DNA of 64,000 nucleotides from Planctomycetaceae bacterium. Lineage in GTDB: Bacteria; Planctomycetota; Planctomycetia; Pirellulales; Pirellulaceae. Shown piece after piece: positions 45,759 through 54,892 of the stretch. Position 1 is the stretch's first letter; each line of letters opens with the position of its first letter. The translations under genes and the position numbers were made by a program. The notes under the pieces were generated by a model. It had not been told where the DNA came from, ran no database searches, and saw only the letters and a list, made by a program, of their open reading frames with translations. The DNA lies in assembly GCA_018660825.1 (NCBI GenBank), contig JABJJO010000047.1, positions 33,566 through 97,565 on the forward strand, written 5' to 3'.

Positions 45759-48548
45759 ATGCCAGACCACGAAGATAGCCCCGGAAGTGAAACGCTTGAC
45801 GGCAGTGAAGCGGAAGCGGACCTTTCTGGGTTAAGCCTCAGCGACAGCGACACCATGAGTGACGATACCGCTGCCAATAGCCTCGGCGAGGAGTACACTC
45901 TTGGTGATGCTAACATCGACGACGATCTGTTTGATGATGGCATGAAGTTAGAGGACCTCTCTGCACGCTACACCGAAAAAGGTGTGCTTGGTAAAGGTGG
46001 ATTTGGTGAGGTGAAGCTCGCTATGGATACACGTTTAAATCGCAAGGTTGCGATTAAACGTATTCAAGGTAAAGCAGCACGTAGTAAAACAGCCGTCCAG
46101 CGTTTCCTAACTGAAGCACAGTCGATCGCTACTTTGAGCCACAATAACATTGTGCAGATATACGACTATGGCCGTAGTACCGATGGTCCTTTTTTGATCA
46201 TGGAATGTGTCCAAGGCGGTAGTCTGTTCGACAAATGTAAAGCAGGCCCAATTGAGCTGGACGAAGCAGTAAAAATCTTCAGCCAAGTATGTGACGGACT
46301 GGCCAAAGCGCACGCTGCCAACATTATCCACCGTGACATTAAACCCGCTAATGTCTTAATGACCGAGGATGGAGTACCTAAGCTGACAGACTTTGGCTTA
46401 GCCAAGGATGACACCGCTGATACCGGTGTGACGATGGAAGGTGCCGTGATCGGGACACGGGACTTCATGCCACCTGAGCAGCAAAAAGGAGCAGAGTTTA
46501 CGGACCATCGCAGTGACCTCTGGAGTCTGGCAGCGACGTTCTATCAGATGCTAACGGGTAAGAGTCCTAAGGTGATCAACATCTCAGCGATACCACCCAA
46601 GCTTCAGTCCGTAGTTGCCAAAGCCTTAGAGGAATCAAAAGAAGATCGCTTCCAATCCGTTGTTGAGATGCGAGAAGAGATACTTAACGCTCATGCCGGC
46701 AAAATGGACACATCACGATCTCTGGGAGAAGGTGAATGTCCACAGTGCACGACGATTAATCCTCCCAACCGGAAATATTGTCGGAATTGCGGCGGTCAAT
46801 TACAGGTGAGTTGCCTGAACTGTGAAATGGACATGGCTATTTGGGACAACAGTTGCGGAGAATGTGGAGTTCATCAAATAGAACAGGTTGAAAGAAAATC
46901 GGCGCAACTTGATGATTGTATTGCCTCGGCATGGATGTTTTGTGATGGTGATAAATTTAACGAGGCTTTGGACGTTCTGAAGAAATTTGTCCTAGCTGAG
47001 CATCCACGTTATGCGCATTTAACGGAAGAAAAACGAAAGGTCGCGCGACGCATTCGATCGATCCGAAAAGAGAAGAAGCAACAAATCCAAAAGGAGTGGG
47101 ATGGTATAAAGCGTTTGTCGGCGAAAACGAACTATGAAGAGATATTTGTTGTTTTGCGAGAAATCCCGAAACAATTAATGACGCAGACAATGCGCGATCG
47201 CTTTCATCAGGTGCGCGACATTATTGAGCAAATTGCGCGAGACGAACAACATTTTGCTAAACACTGTCGCGCGTTGAAAAGACAAACGAAGAAGGGCGAT
47301 GTTGTTCAATGGAAAACAACAGTTGTTGGTCTGATCGTAGCTCGCGATGGTCTAATTGCAGGTGGAAAAATAGACGTTGTTGAACAGTTTGGTGTAGATC
47401 AATTACTAACAAATATTGAAGACCTTGAGCAAATTTATCTATATGCGGAACTGGCTCAACAAAGGCAACAATACACAAAGGCGCTGGAATTGCTTGCTGG
47501 CGCAAACGATGAATACTTCAAGACGGATCGGGGAGAACAACTGCTCACTGATATGAAAGCGACACTCGTCGAAGGTGAAACCTTGAAACGTGATGTTGCA
47601 GCTTGTATTGAAAACGAACGATTTGTAGAAGCAGCCACCAAGATTAGGGCCTATGGAGATATATTTCCGTCCAGCGAGGAAACGTTTCCGGGTCTAGCTG
47701 AATTCTTAAGCGAACGAGAGAAGTTAGAGAAAATTTTTACGGAATGTAGTTTGCAGCATTTCACCGGTGACGAACTAACGAGTTATTTACAGAGAATCGA
47801 CGAAATTAATTATATTAAATGTGGCATCACTGAAACAAATCGACACAGGATTGATGTTCGCATATCACAGATGAAGAAAAAAAGATCATTCGTCATACAA
47901 GAGTACGAGGATGGTCGGCTATGGGGATTGTTGGAACAAACAGATGATCTGGGGCAGTTTTTTCCTGGCGATAATTATTTGGTTAATATAATCGCTGAAC
48001 TCAATCATGAAACAGTACCTTGTTTTAATTGTGGAGAGCCGGTTACATGCAACGAACAACATTGTGGCGCCTGTTGTGCCGATCAAGAATTGATGTACAA
48101 GAATATCTGCGCCATCACCACCGACGACTACGTCCCTGCGGATTTGGGGGAAGCTATACGCGTGCACCAACAATTATCGAATTTGGAAACAATAGCCCAT
48201 CCAAAAATTAAGGAATTATCAAATGGCTTCGCGAGTCAAATGAAACGCATAGAAGATCGCTGGTTTAGTGAGTTGATTCAGAATGCTAAACTGGCGTTGA
48301 AAAGCTACCACTTTGACGTCGTCACTGAGATTCTACCGGAAGCATTAGAATTCCTACCACGCGTGAAGAAAATTGTTAGCGCAGCAAAAGTAGCGAAAAA
48401 ACAATTAACAGAATATGTGAGTCGTTTCCACGCCAGCAAGAATCGGACGGATCAAAGGAAAATTCTGGAGGATTGTCTCGAGCAGTTCCCGGGATATCAA
48501 TTGATTGAAGAACGATTGGAAGACCATCTGAAAAAGTTTCCTCGCTAG
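45759..48548 (+). CDS. Ser/Thr protein kinase, tandem paralogue, with zinc ribbons and long helical C-terminus, no SUMF1 domain
   Basis: MPDHEDSPGSETLDGSEAEADLSGLSLSD start shared with the upstream paralogue; LGKGGFGEVKLAMD, HRDIKPANVLMTEDG; CPQCTTINPPNRKYCRNCGGQL and a later CFNCGEPVTCNEQHCGACC. Confidence 0.92.
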   Translation: MPDHEDSPGSETLDGSEAEADLSGLSLSDSDTMSDDTAANSLGEEYTLGDANIDDDLFDDGMKLEDLSARYTEKGVLGKGGFGEVKLAMDTRLNRKVAIKRIQGKAARSKTAVQRFLTEAQSIATLSHNNIVQIYDYGRSTDGPFLIMECVQGGSLFDKCKAGPIELDEAVKIFSQVCDGLAKAHAANIIHRDIKPANVLMTEDGVPKLTDFGLAKDDTADTGVTMEGAVIGTRDFMPPEQQKGAEFTDHRSDLWSLAATFYQMLTGKSPKVINISAIPPKLQSVVAKALEESKEDRFQSVVEMREEILNAHAGKMDTSRSLGEGECPQCTTINPPNRKYCRNCGGQLQVSCLNCEMDMAIWDNSCGECGVHQIEQVERKSAQLDDCIASAWMFCDGDKFNEALDVLKKFVLAEHPRYAHLTEEKRKVARRIRSIRKEKKQQIQKEWDGIKRLSAKTNYEEIFVVLREIPKQLMTQTMRDRFHQVRDIIEQIARDEQHFAKHCRALKRQTKKGDVVQWKTTVVGLIVARDGLIAGGKIDVVEQFGVDQLLTNIEDLEQIYLYAELAQQRQQYTKALELLAGANDEYFKTDRGEQLLTDMKATLVEGETLKRDVAACIENERFVEAATKIRAYGDIFPSSEETFPGLAEFLSEREKLEKIFTECSLQHFTGDELTSYLQRIDEINYIKCGITETNRHRIDVRISQMKKKRSFVIQEYEDGRLWGLLEQTDDLGQFFPGDNYLVNIIAELNHETVPCFNCGEPVTCNEQHCGACCADQELMYKNICAITTDDYVPADLGEAIRVHQQLSNLETIAHPKIKELSNGFASQMKRIEDRWFSELIQNAKLALKSYHFDVVTEILPEALEFLPRVKKIVSAAKVAKKQLTEYVSRFHASKNRTDQRKILEDCLEQFPGYQLIEERLEDHLKKFPR

Positions 48549-48706
48549 GACGGCGGTTGGTATTTGCTTGCAGGTCGCGCAGAGACCGAAATTCCTATGT
48601 GTTAAAAACAAATTTTATATCACGAAGGGAGTCTTTGAATTTTGCAGGACAAGTTGCGTGCGGTTTGGTTGGGCATTTGCAAGCGACGCGGCTTATCAAG
48701 GGCCGT

Positions 48707-49657
48707 TCAATTCTGGGGCGGCGCCCTCAATTTCCCTTTCCAATCGCGCATGTCGTCCGTTGTGCCCACCATCCCTTCTTCGTTCGTGATGCCCTTAAAC
48801 ACCAACGGCATAAGGGGACCCGACGCCTCTCGCATGGACCATGCCATCGCCCGAAACAGTACTATGCGTAGTTCCGGATCGTAGTAGCTGAACGTGTTGT
48901 GTCCCAGCGTCGTGCCGAACACTCGACCTTTGCCTGACTGCACTGTCCAGAATATAGGCGAGGGTTTCGTCGAAAGCAGCGAGACGGGAACCCGCGCGGC
49001 GCTGTGATTGGGTGGACCGGTTCGCACACTACCGATCACTTGAACGCCGTCGATTTTGTTCAGGTCCCAGTAGAACTCGTCGGAAATCCACAGCTTATCG
49101 GGAAAGCCTTTGAAAATCGGATGCTGGTTGTCGATGGTGATGTCTTCAAAGATCGCACCCCATTGCGATCGCCCCTGGTCCCATGCCATACCTAAACATT
49201 CCGCCAGTTTTTTCCCCTCGGCAGCCGGTCGAATAATCGCGGTCTCGTGAATCGCCACCGCGCCGCCACCACGGTGAATGAACGTTTTGAACATCGTATA
49301 CTGCTTTGGCGTCAGTTGAGGCAGATGCAGGAACATTACGACTAGGTCCGCTTTGTCAAACTGTGTTTGCGTTGGGAAAAGATAAGCCGTATCAACCGTA
49401 ACGTTTGGCACCTGTTTCAGCAGACCGGTCATCAAATCGCGTACCCGCAGATAATCGTGTGCCCCCGGTCTGTGCGGCTTGTCGTAGCCCCACACCCAGA
49501 CGATGTGCCGCGCCTGGGACGGTGCCGCATTCTCGATCGGCCCGATAAGCTTCGCAACCGCTGCTCTCGGAATCAAAGGTTTGGGCTTCTGCCAAGGGTG
49601 CTGGGCGTGACAGAGCGTACTGCTAACGAGAACGATTACTGTGATACGAGAAAACAT
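48707..49657 (-). CDS. ThuA-domain secreted protein
   Basis: HIVWVWGYDKPHRPGAHDYLRVRDLM, DLVVMFLHLPQLT, GGGAVAIHETAI, FWTVQSGKGRVFGTTLGHN. Start MFSRITVIV at 49657 with upstream AGGA preferred over 49762. Confidence 0.82.
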   Translation of the reverse strand: MFSRITVIVLVSSTLCHAQHPWQKPKPLIPRAAVAKLIGPIENAAPSQARHIVWVWGYDKPHRPGAHDYLRVRDLMTGLLKQVPNVTVDTAYLFPTQTQFDKADLVVMFLHLPQLTPKQYTMFKTFIHRGGGAVAIHETAIIRPAAEGKKLAECLGMAWDQGRSQWGAIFEDITIDNQHPIFKGFPDKLWISDEFYWDLNKIDGVQVIGSVRTGPPNHSAARVPVSLLSTKPSPIFWTVQSGKGRVFGTTLGHNTFSYYDPELRIVLFRAMAWSMREASGPLMPLVFKGITNEEGMVGTTDDMRDWKGKLRAPPQN

Positions 49658-50209
49658 CGAAAATCCTAATACGAAAATCGCCATCCGGAATTGAATTAAC
49701 ACGGCAGGTATAAATAATCTCATGCTGTGGATATATCCTTTGTCGTCGTGGTTCATGCTCACGTTGTTGACACTTGTGCCGCCAACTGCTGAACGGTGTT
49801 TGTAATCATGCCGTTAATATGACGAATTTGCCGAGAGTTCTTAGGCTGATTTAATTTAGGTCAGCGATTCCGGATCTTGCGTTATCGTTTACCGTCCTAA
49901 GCAAGGTTAGCAGACTAGCGATTATTGTAAATAACACGACCATCCGCACCCAACCCATAATAGACTGAAAACATCCAATTAAGAGAGAGATCCCATAGAG
50001 ATATACGATACCATTTTCTTCTTAGTATCAAGACGCCAGTGAAATTCAGTGGTCCACTTTATAAGTAGACATCAATATTTAGTGGCGACAGAGTAAAGGC
50101 TTTATCAAGTACTTCGTGTTGTGATTTGGTAAGCTGGTCGAAGGTGGCCTCTACGAAGTCACGCTTGAAATGGCTGCTGTGTTTGTTCTTGGTTAAATGG
50201 AGGTGTGTT

Positions 50210-51037
50210 ATGAAACGGTTGAGGTTGTTGTCGAAAAGATGGTTGATAATGAAACGACTTAATTGGTTTTATCTGGGCTGCACTATGACAAATTGGTTGT
50301 GGATCGCCGTCAGTGGTTGCAGCGGTGATCAGACTGAGTTGCCACAGTTTCGCGAAACGGGCGCGTTCGCGGCTCCGCAGGCACACCAAGCAGCGGCTGC
50401 GGATAGGAAGTTTATCTATGCCATAACGAATAATATGATTGCCAAATATAGCCGAAAGACCAGACAACAGCTTGCGGTTAGTGTCGGAGATGCACTCCAT
50501 TTAAACAGCGGGTATATATACAGAGGATCCCTGTTGAGTGCTCATTCTAATTACCCTCAGATTCCCGAACAAAGTCAAATCAAGGTGCTTGATCTGCAGT
50601 CAATGCAATTGACGACATTTCATGATTTTGGAAATTATGGGGGGAGTCTCACTTGGGTCGTCCGTGTGGGAAACAGATGGCTCTGTAATTTTGCCAAATA
50701 TGATAAAAACAATAGCGCCACATTTTTAGCCGAGTTTGATCGTAATTGGATCGAAACACGACGTTGGACGTATCCCCATGAAATGGTTGCTCAACTTGGA
50801 AAATACAGCTTGTCGGGTGGTTTGTTTCATCACCAGCGTCTGTTGGTCACAGGCCATGATGCCCAGCAGATTTATTATTTACGTATTCCTCAAACGGGTA
50901 CAGTTCTGAAATATATAGGTAGAACCTCGGTCCCATTCACAGGGCAGGGATTCGCAGTCGATCCGATCGGAGGAGGGTTGGTGGGGATCAGTCGCGCCGA
51001 GCACCGCGTGATTTTTTTACGTAGTCGACGGCGGTAG
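50210..51037 (+). CDS. hypothetical exported protein
   Basis: ATG 50210 (MKRLRLLSKRWLIMKRLNWFYLGCTMTNWLWIAVSGCSGDQ), lipobox-like AVSGCSG; no family recognised. Confidence 0.5.
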   Translation: MKRLRLLSKRWLIMKRLNWFYLGCTMTNWLWIAVSGCSGDQTELPQFRETGAFAAPQAHQAAAADRKFIYAITNNMIAKYSRKTRQQLAVSVGDALHLNSGYIYRGSLLSAHSNYPQIPEQSQIKVLDLQSMQLTTFHDFGNYGGSLTWVVRVGNRWLCNFAKYDKNNSATFLAEFDRNWIETRRWTYPHEMVAQLGKYSLSGGLFHHQRLLVTGHDAQQIYYLRIPQTGTVLKYIGRTSVPFTGQGFAVDPIGGGLVGISRAEHRVIFLRSRRR

Positions 51038-51084
51038 TGCACGCCAGTATAGATATCTGATGGATACCACTGAATGAATATTAA

Positions 51085-53481
51085 TTACCGAACAATCTCG
51101 ATATAATCCTCCGCGATGTGTATTGCTTTGCCGTCTCGCAGCGTTGCCCGGACGGTGATGGGCATATTCCAGTCTATGTCCGAAACGTTTTTGAATTTCA
51201 ACTCCAAAGCCCCTTTCGTTGCCGTGGGAGGCAAGGTAATTGATTCAGCATTAATCCCATGTAAGTGATTGGGTACCACCAGCTCGATCACCGCTTTGCC
51301 ACTTAATGTTCCTCTATTGAGTCGGACGGGTACCTGCAAAGACCCGTTCTCTTGAACACTTGCCGTTTGAACTTCAGCATCGACAAACATCAGGCGCGGG
51401 GCCACCAAGCAGACAATCTGATCAGCCTGCTCCTGAGATGAATAACTTACGGTATGCCGACTGCCATCATGATCTGTAACCTCTGCAACTCCCATTACAC
51501 AGCTTCTGCAGGTTCTTCCCACTTGCATCCATGGAGGTAACTGGATCTGAAACACAAACTCAGTATCTTTCGGGGGCACCACTAATAGGTGTCCCGTGAC
51601 GCCCTGCAAGTGCCGAGCTTGGGTATCGGCCAGCATGATTCGAATAGGCCCTTTGAATTCACCTCGATCAATAAAAAACTTTCTCGTATAGCTTGATCCA
51701 CGGTTCGCATATTCTGAGTTATAGATGCCCCATACCTTAAAGGGCGTTGGCAGCCCGACAGCAAGTTTAAATGTGTCAAAAACTGTTTCGGTGTCACCCA
51801 CCGGATTCCAGGTGGCGACCACAGGAGTCACAGTCGTATTCACTTGAGTCTTTGGTTCAACCTCCACAACGGCTGTTCCGGTTACTCGGATTTCGACTCG
51901 TTGTATAATTGCTTGGTCATCACATTTAAGTGTTAATTCGACTTCCGATTTGCCCTTGGGTATTTCCAGACCTTCGGCGGTAATGCCCTTGGGTAATCCC
52001 TCTATGGAAAGCTCGATAGCTCCCTGAAATCCGCCCTGGCGTTGTGCCTTTATTTTGACCTTCACTATTTGCTTACGCAGGATCGTCAGACTGTTCCCCG
52101 GCATTGTCAGAAGAAAGGAAGGGGCGTGTTTGACCGGAACATCCACAACTAGCCGATAAGCGTAGTTTTTACCACTGCGGCCACCAACGGTATCGGCCAC
52201 GGTGACGTAGTAGTCACCATCTTTCTTAAAGGACATCAGCAAAGATGAATCCGTATTTCCATTAGTAATATCATCATGTTGCTTCAGTAATTTGCCCTCC
52301 TTGTCATAAATGGCGATTATCGAATCCAATCGTGAACCAAGTCTGGCGGCACGCAGGTCAAAGAGCAGATTGTCTCCTTCGCGGGCGGAAAACCACCACT
52401 TGTCAACTTCATCTGCTTGCAAGATCCGACCATTAAACACTGCGGGCGTTGTAAGGACGTCTTTAGCTGTTTCGGTACTCTCGATAAATTCCCTTAGATG
52501 ACTGATCTCAAAGCTCAGCGACCCGGCCTGGTAATCTTGAAAAACAAACGGGTGTTTATAACTACCTATGGTCGTGTTTGGACTTCCGTCCTCGGACATG
52601 TGCTGCGGTATTTTTATCGAAATGGCCTCGCTGGGAACATTCTGCCCCAGCAGTTCCGGCTTAATGGTCGTACCCGCTTGCCCACCAAGCGGAAATGCAT
52701 GGTCGATCAACGTTTGATCGGAAATAGTAAGGCGATAAACATAATTCTGCAAACCACCAAACTTAATGTCATGAATTCGAACTTGGTGAATTCCTGACTG
52801 ATTCGCGACAAACCTTATTCGCGAGTCGTTTCCATAGAAATCGATGTTCTCGGCATGTTGTCGCCCGTCCGGATCACGGATTTCTAGTCTTGAATCCAGC
52901 GGTAGACCCAGTCGTGCCGACATAACTTCACATGTATAAGACTGTCCGGCAACCGCTTGAAATTGCCACACATCTACATCTTCGCGAGGGAAAATACGAC
53001 CGTTGATCGTAAGCGGCACTTGCACGTCGACCGGAATAGGATCACCATCGATTTCATATTCTACGATTTCTGGTAAATCCCCAACTATAAATTTCATAGC
53101 TGGGGTGATCCCTTGGCTTGTCGAGACCCGCCAATAATGAAAACCCAACGGCGCATCTGGAGCAACGGTCAATGTGCCACCCGTGTCCTTAGGGTAATCC
53201 TCTTTTGCCTGAGACGCGGGCATAGGGATCACAGGGCCTTCAAACCAATCCGTCTTTTGCAGTGGTATAATCTGAGCTGGCCCTTTAACTCCGATTCCCA
53301 ACATCTCAAAATCAGCCTGCGCAAATAGGTAATAGCCCCCGACACGAAAATCTATGGAACTTCCTCGTTGCCCACCGGCGGGAAATATATATGCCACACC
53401 AGGTGGTTCGGCCAGCAGCGGTTTCCCCACTGTAGCACCAACTAACAGCATTATCACAGTCAATGATCGTAAGCTGAGCAT
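51085..53481 (-). CDS. secreted protein with pre-peptidase C-terminal (PPC)-like domains
   Basis: Signal peptide; PVPLTINGRIFPREDVDVWQFQAVAGQSYTCEVMSARLGLPLDSRLEIRDPDG and a second copy VFNGRILQADEVDKWWFSAREGDNLLFDLRAARLGSRLDSIIAIYDKEGK. Confidence 0.8.
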   Translation of the reverse strand: MLSLRSLTVIMLLVGATVGKPLLAEPPGVAYIFPAGGQRGSSIDFRVGGYYLFAQADFEMLGIGVKGPAQIIPLQKTDWFEGPVIPMPASQAKEDYPKDTGGTLTVAPDAPLGFHYWRVSTSQGITPAMKFIVGDLPEIVEYEIDGDPIPVDVQVPLTINGRIFPREDVDVWQFQAVAGQSYTCEVMSARLGLPLDSRLEIRDPDGRQHAENIDFYGNDSRIRFVANQSGIHQVRIHDIKFGGLQNYVYRLTISDQTLIDHAFPLGGQAGTTIKPELLGQNVPSEAISIKIPQHMSEDGSPNTTIGSYKHPFVFQDYQAGSLSFEISHLREFIESTETAKDVLTTPAVFNGRILQADEVDKWWFSAREGDNLLFDLRAARLGSRLDSIIAIYDKEGKLLKQHDDITNGNTDSSLLMSFKKDGDYYVTVADTVGGRSGKNYAYRLVVDVPVKHAPSFLLTMPGNSLTILRKQIVKVKIKAQRQGGFQGAIELSIEGLPKGITAEGLEIPKGKSEVELTLKCDDQAIIQRVEIRVTGTAVVEVEPKTQVNTTVTPVVATWNPVGDTETVFDTFKLAVGLPTPFKVWGIYNSEYANRGSSYTRKFFIDRGEFKGPIRIMLADTQARHLQGVTGHLLVVPPKDTEFVFQIQLPPWMQVGRTCRSCVMGVAEVTDHDGSRHTVSYSSQEQADQIVCLVAPRLMFVDAEVQTASVQENGSLQVPVRLNRGTLSGKAVIELVVPNHLHGINAESITLPPTATKGALELKFKNVSDIDWNMPITVRATLRDGKAIHIAEDYIEIVR

Positions 53482-53509
53482 AGCTTCAGTCTCATTTATA
53501 GGTAGAGGG

Positions 53510-54850
53510 TTAAAACAGTCCCGGGATTACTTTTCCATCTCCAGGTACGATAGGAATCGGTCGGCCGTCGGGCGTATAAAACACCTGATCCCGCCGCACT
53601 CCAAGTCCGCGATAGATCGTTGCCATCAGATCTGCCGGGCCATAAGGCGTCGTTGCCGGCCGTTCCGCCCGTTCATCGGAGGCTCCGATTATTCGGCCGC
53701 CCTGAATGCCACCACCAGCTAGGGCGATAGTTGTACTGGGACCCCAATGATCCCTGCCGGCATCTTTGTTAATTCGGGGAGTACGACCAAATTCTCCGGT
53801 AACCAAAACCATCGTTGAGTCCAGCATCCCTTGGTTATCCAGATCTCCCAATAGCCCCGCCATCGCGCCATCCAGTTGTGGCAGGAGTTCATTGCGTAGC
53901 ACATGAAAATTATTGTAATGCGTATCCCAGTCAATATGATCTATCAGCACACAGCGCACTCCTGCCTGAACCAGTCGCCTGGCCATCAGGCAGGATTGGC
54001 CCAATGAGTTTCTGCCATACTGATCACGTAATTGCGGTGTTTCCTGTTCAATATCAAACGCATGTTTTGTGGCTGCCGACGTCATAAGGTCAAACGCTTT
54101 TTGCTGAAATGTGTTCATGGACTGTACATCTTGGTTGGCTCGGGTTTCCATAGATCCCTGATAACGATTAATGCGTTGAAGCAGCGAGCGACGATTGCCC
54201 AAGCGATTGGCAGCTATGGTAACTGGAGGTACTAAATCCGGCACTTTGAAATCGGGGGCATTCGGATCTGCCGCAACGACAAACGGAGCCGCCGTCGGTC
54301 CGAGGAAACTGGACCCCGCACTGTTATGCATTTTAGGTAAGCAGACATAAGGCGGCACGGAACCTCGCGGACCCTGCTCTTTGGAAATAATGGACCCCAG
54401 ACATGGTTTTTGATTATTGGGCTTAAGGCCACCATTAAAACCCGCTGCTGGCGCATAGCCGGTCAACATCGCGTGATCAGCACTACCATGGTTTGAGTCC
54501 CCGTGGCCAAAAGATCGTACTAATGAAAACTTGTCTTGGTGTTTTGCTACCTGCGGTAAATGTTCACAAATCTGAATCCCTGATACTGCTGTCGATATGG
54601 GGGAAAATTCACCTCTGAATTCCATAGGAGCTTCCGGTTTCATGTCCCACGTATCAATCGTTGACAAACCACCTTGTAGAAAAACAACAATCAGTGATAC
54701 ATCTTTGGTGGTGCGATTCTGGTTACGATCCACAGCCTGGCTGTGCAGCAGTTGCGGCAAGGAGATTCCCATCCCAAATGCACCGGTTGCACCCCACTGC
54801 AAGAAATTTCGACGTTTTATCCGATCACAAAACCGACCCTGATTTTTCAT
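53510..54850 (-). CDS. DUF1501 domain protein
   Basis: RRNFLQWGATGAFGMGISLPQLL Tat-like leader; LIVVFLQGGLSTIDTWDMKPEAP; TMVLVTGEFGRTPRINKDAGRDHW. Confidence 0.93.
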   Translation of the reverse strand: MKNQGRFCDRIKRRNFLQWGATGAFGMGISLPQLLHSQAVDRNQNRTTKDVSLIVVFLQGGLSTIDTWDMKPEAPMEFRGEFSPISTAVSGIQICEHLPQVAKHQDKFSLVRSFGHGDSNHGSADHAMLTGYAPAAGFNGGLKPNNQKPCLGSIISKEQGPRGSVPPYVCLPKMHNSAGSSFLGPTAAPFVVAADPNAPDFKVPDLVPPVTIAANRLGNRRSLLQRINRYQGSMETRANQDVQSMNTFQQKAFDLMTSAATKHAFDIEQETPQLRDQYGRNSLGQSCLMARRLVQAGVRCVLIDHIDWDTHYNNFHVLRNELLPQLDGAMAGLLGDLDNQGMLDSTMVLVTGEFGRTPRINKDAGRDHWGPSTTIALAGGGIQGGRIIGASDERAERPATTPYGPADLMATIYRGLGVRRDQVFYTPDGRPIPIVPGDGKVIPGLF

Positions 54851-54892
54851 CTGTTATTCCTTTATTCCAATCGCATCGACGGAGGTATTTTA

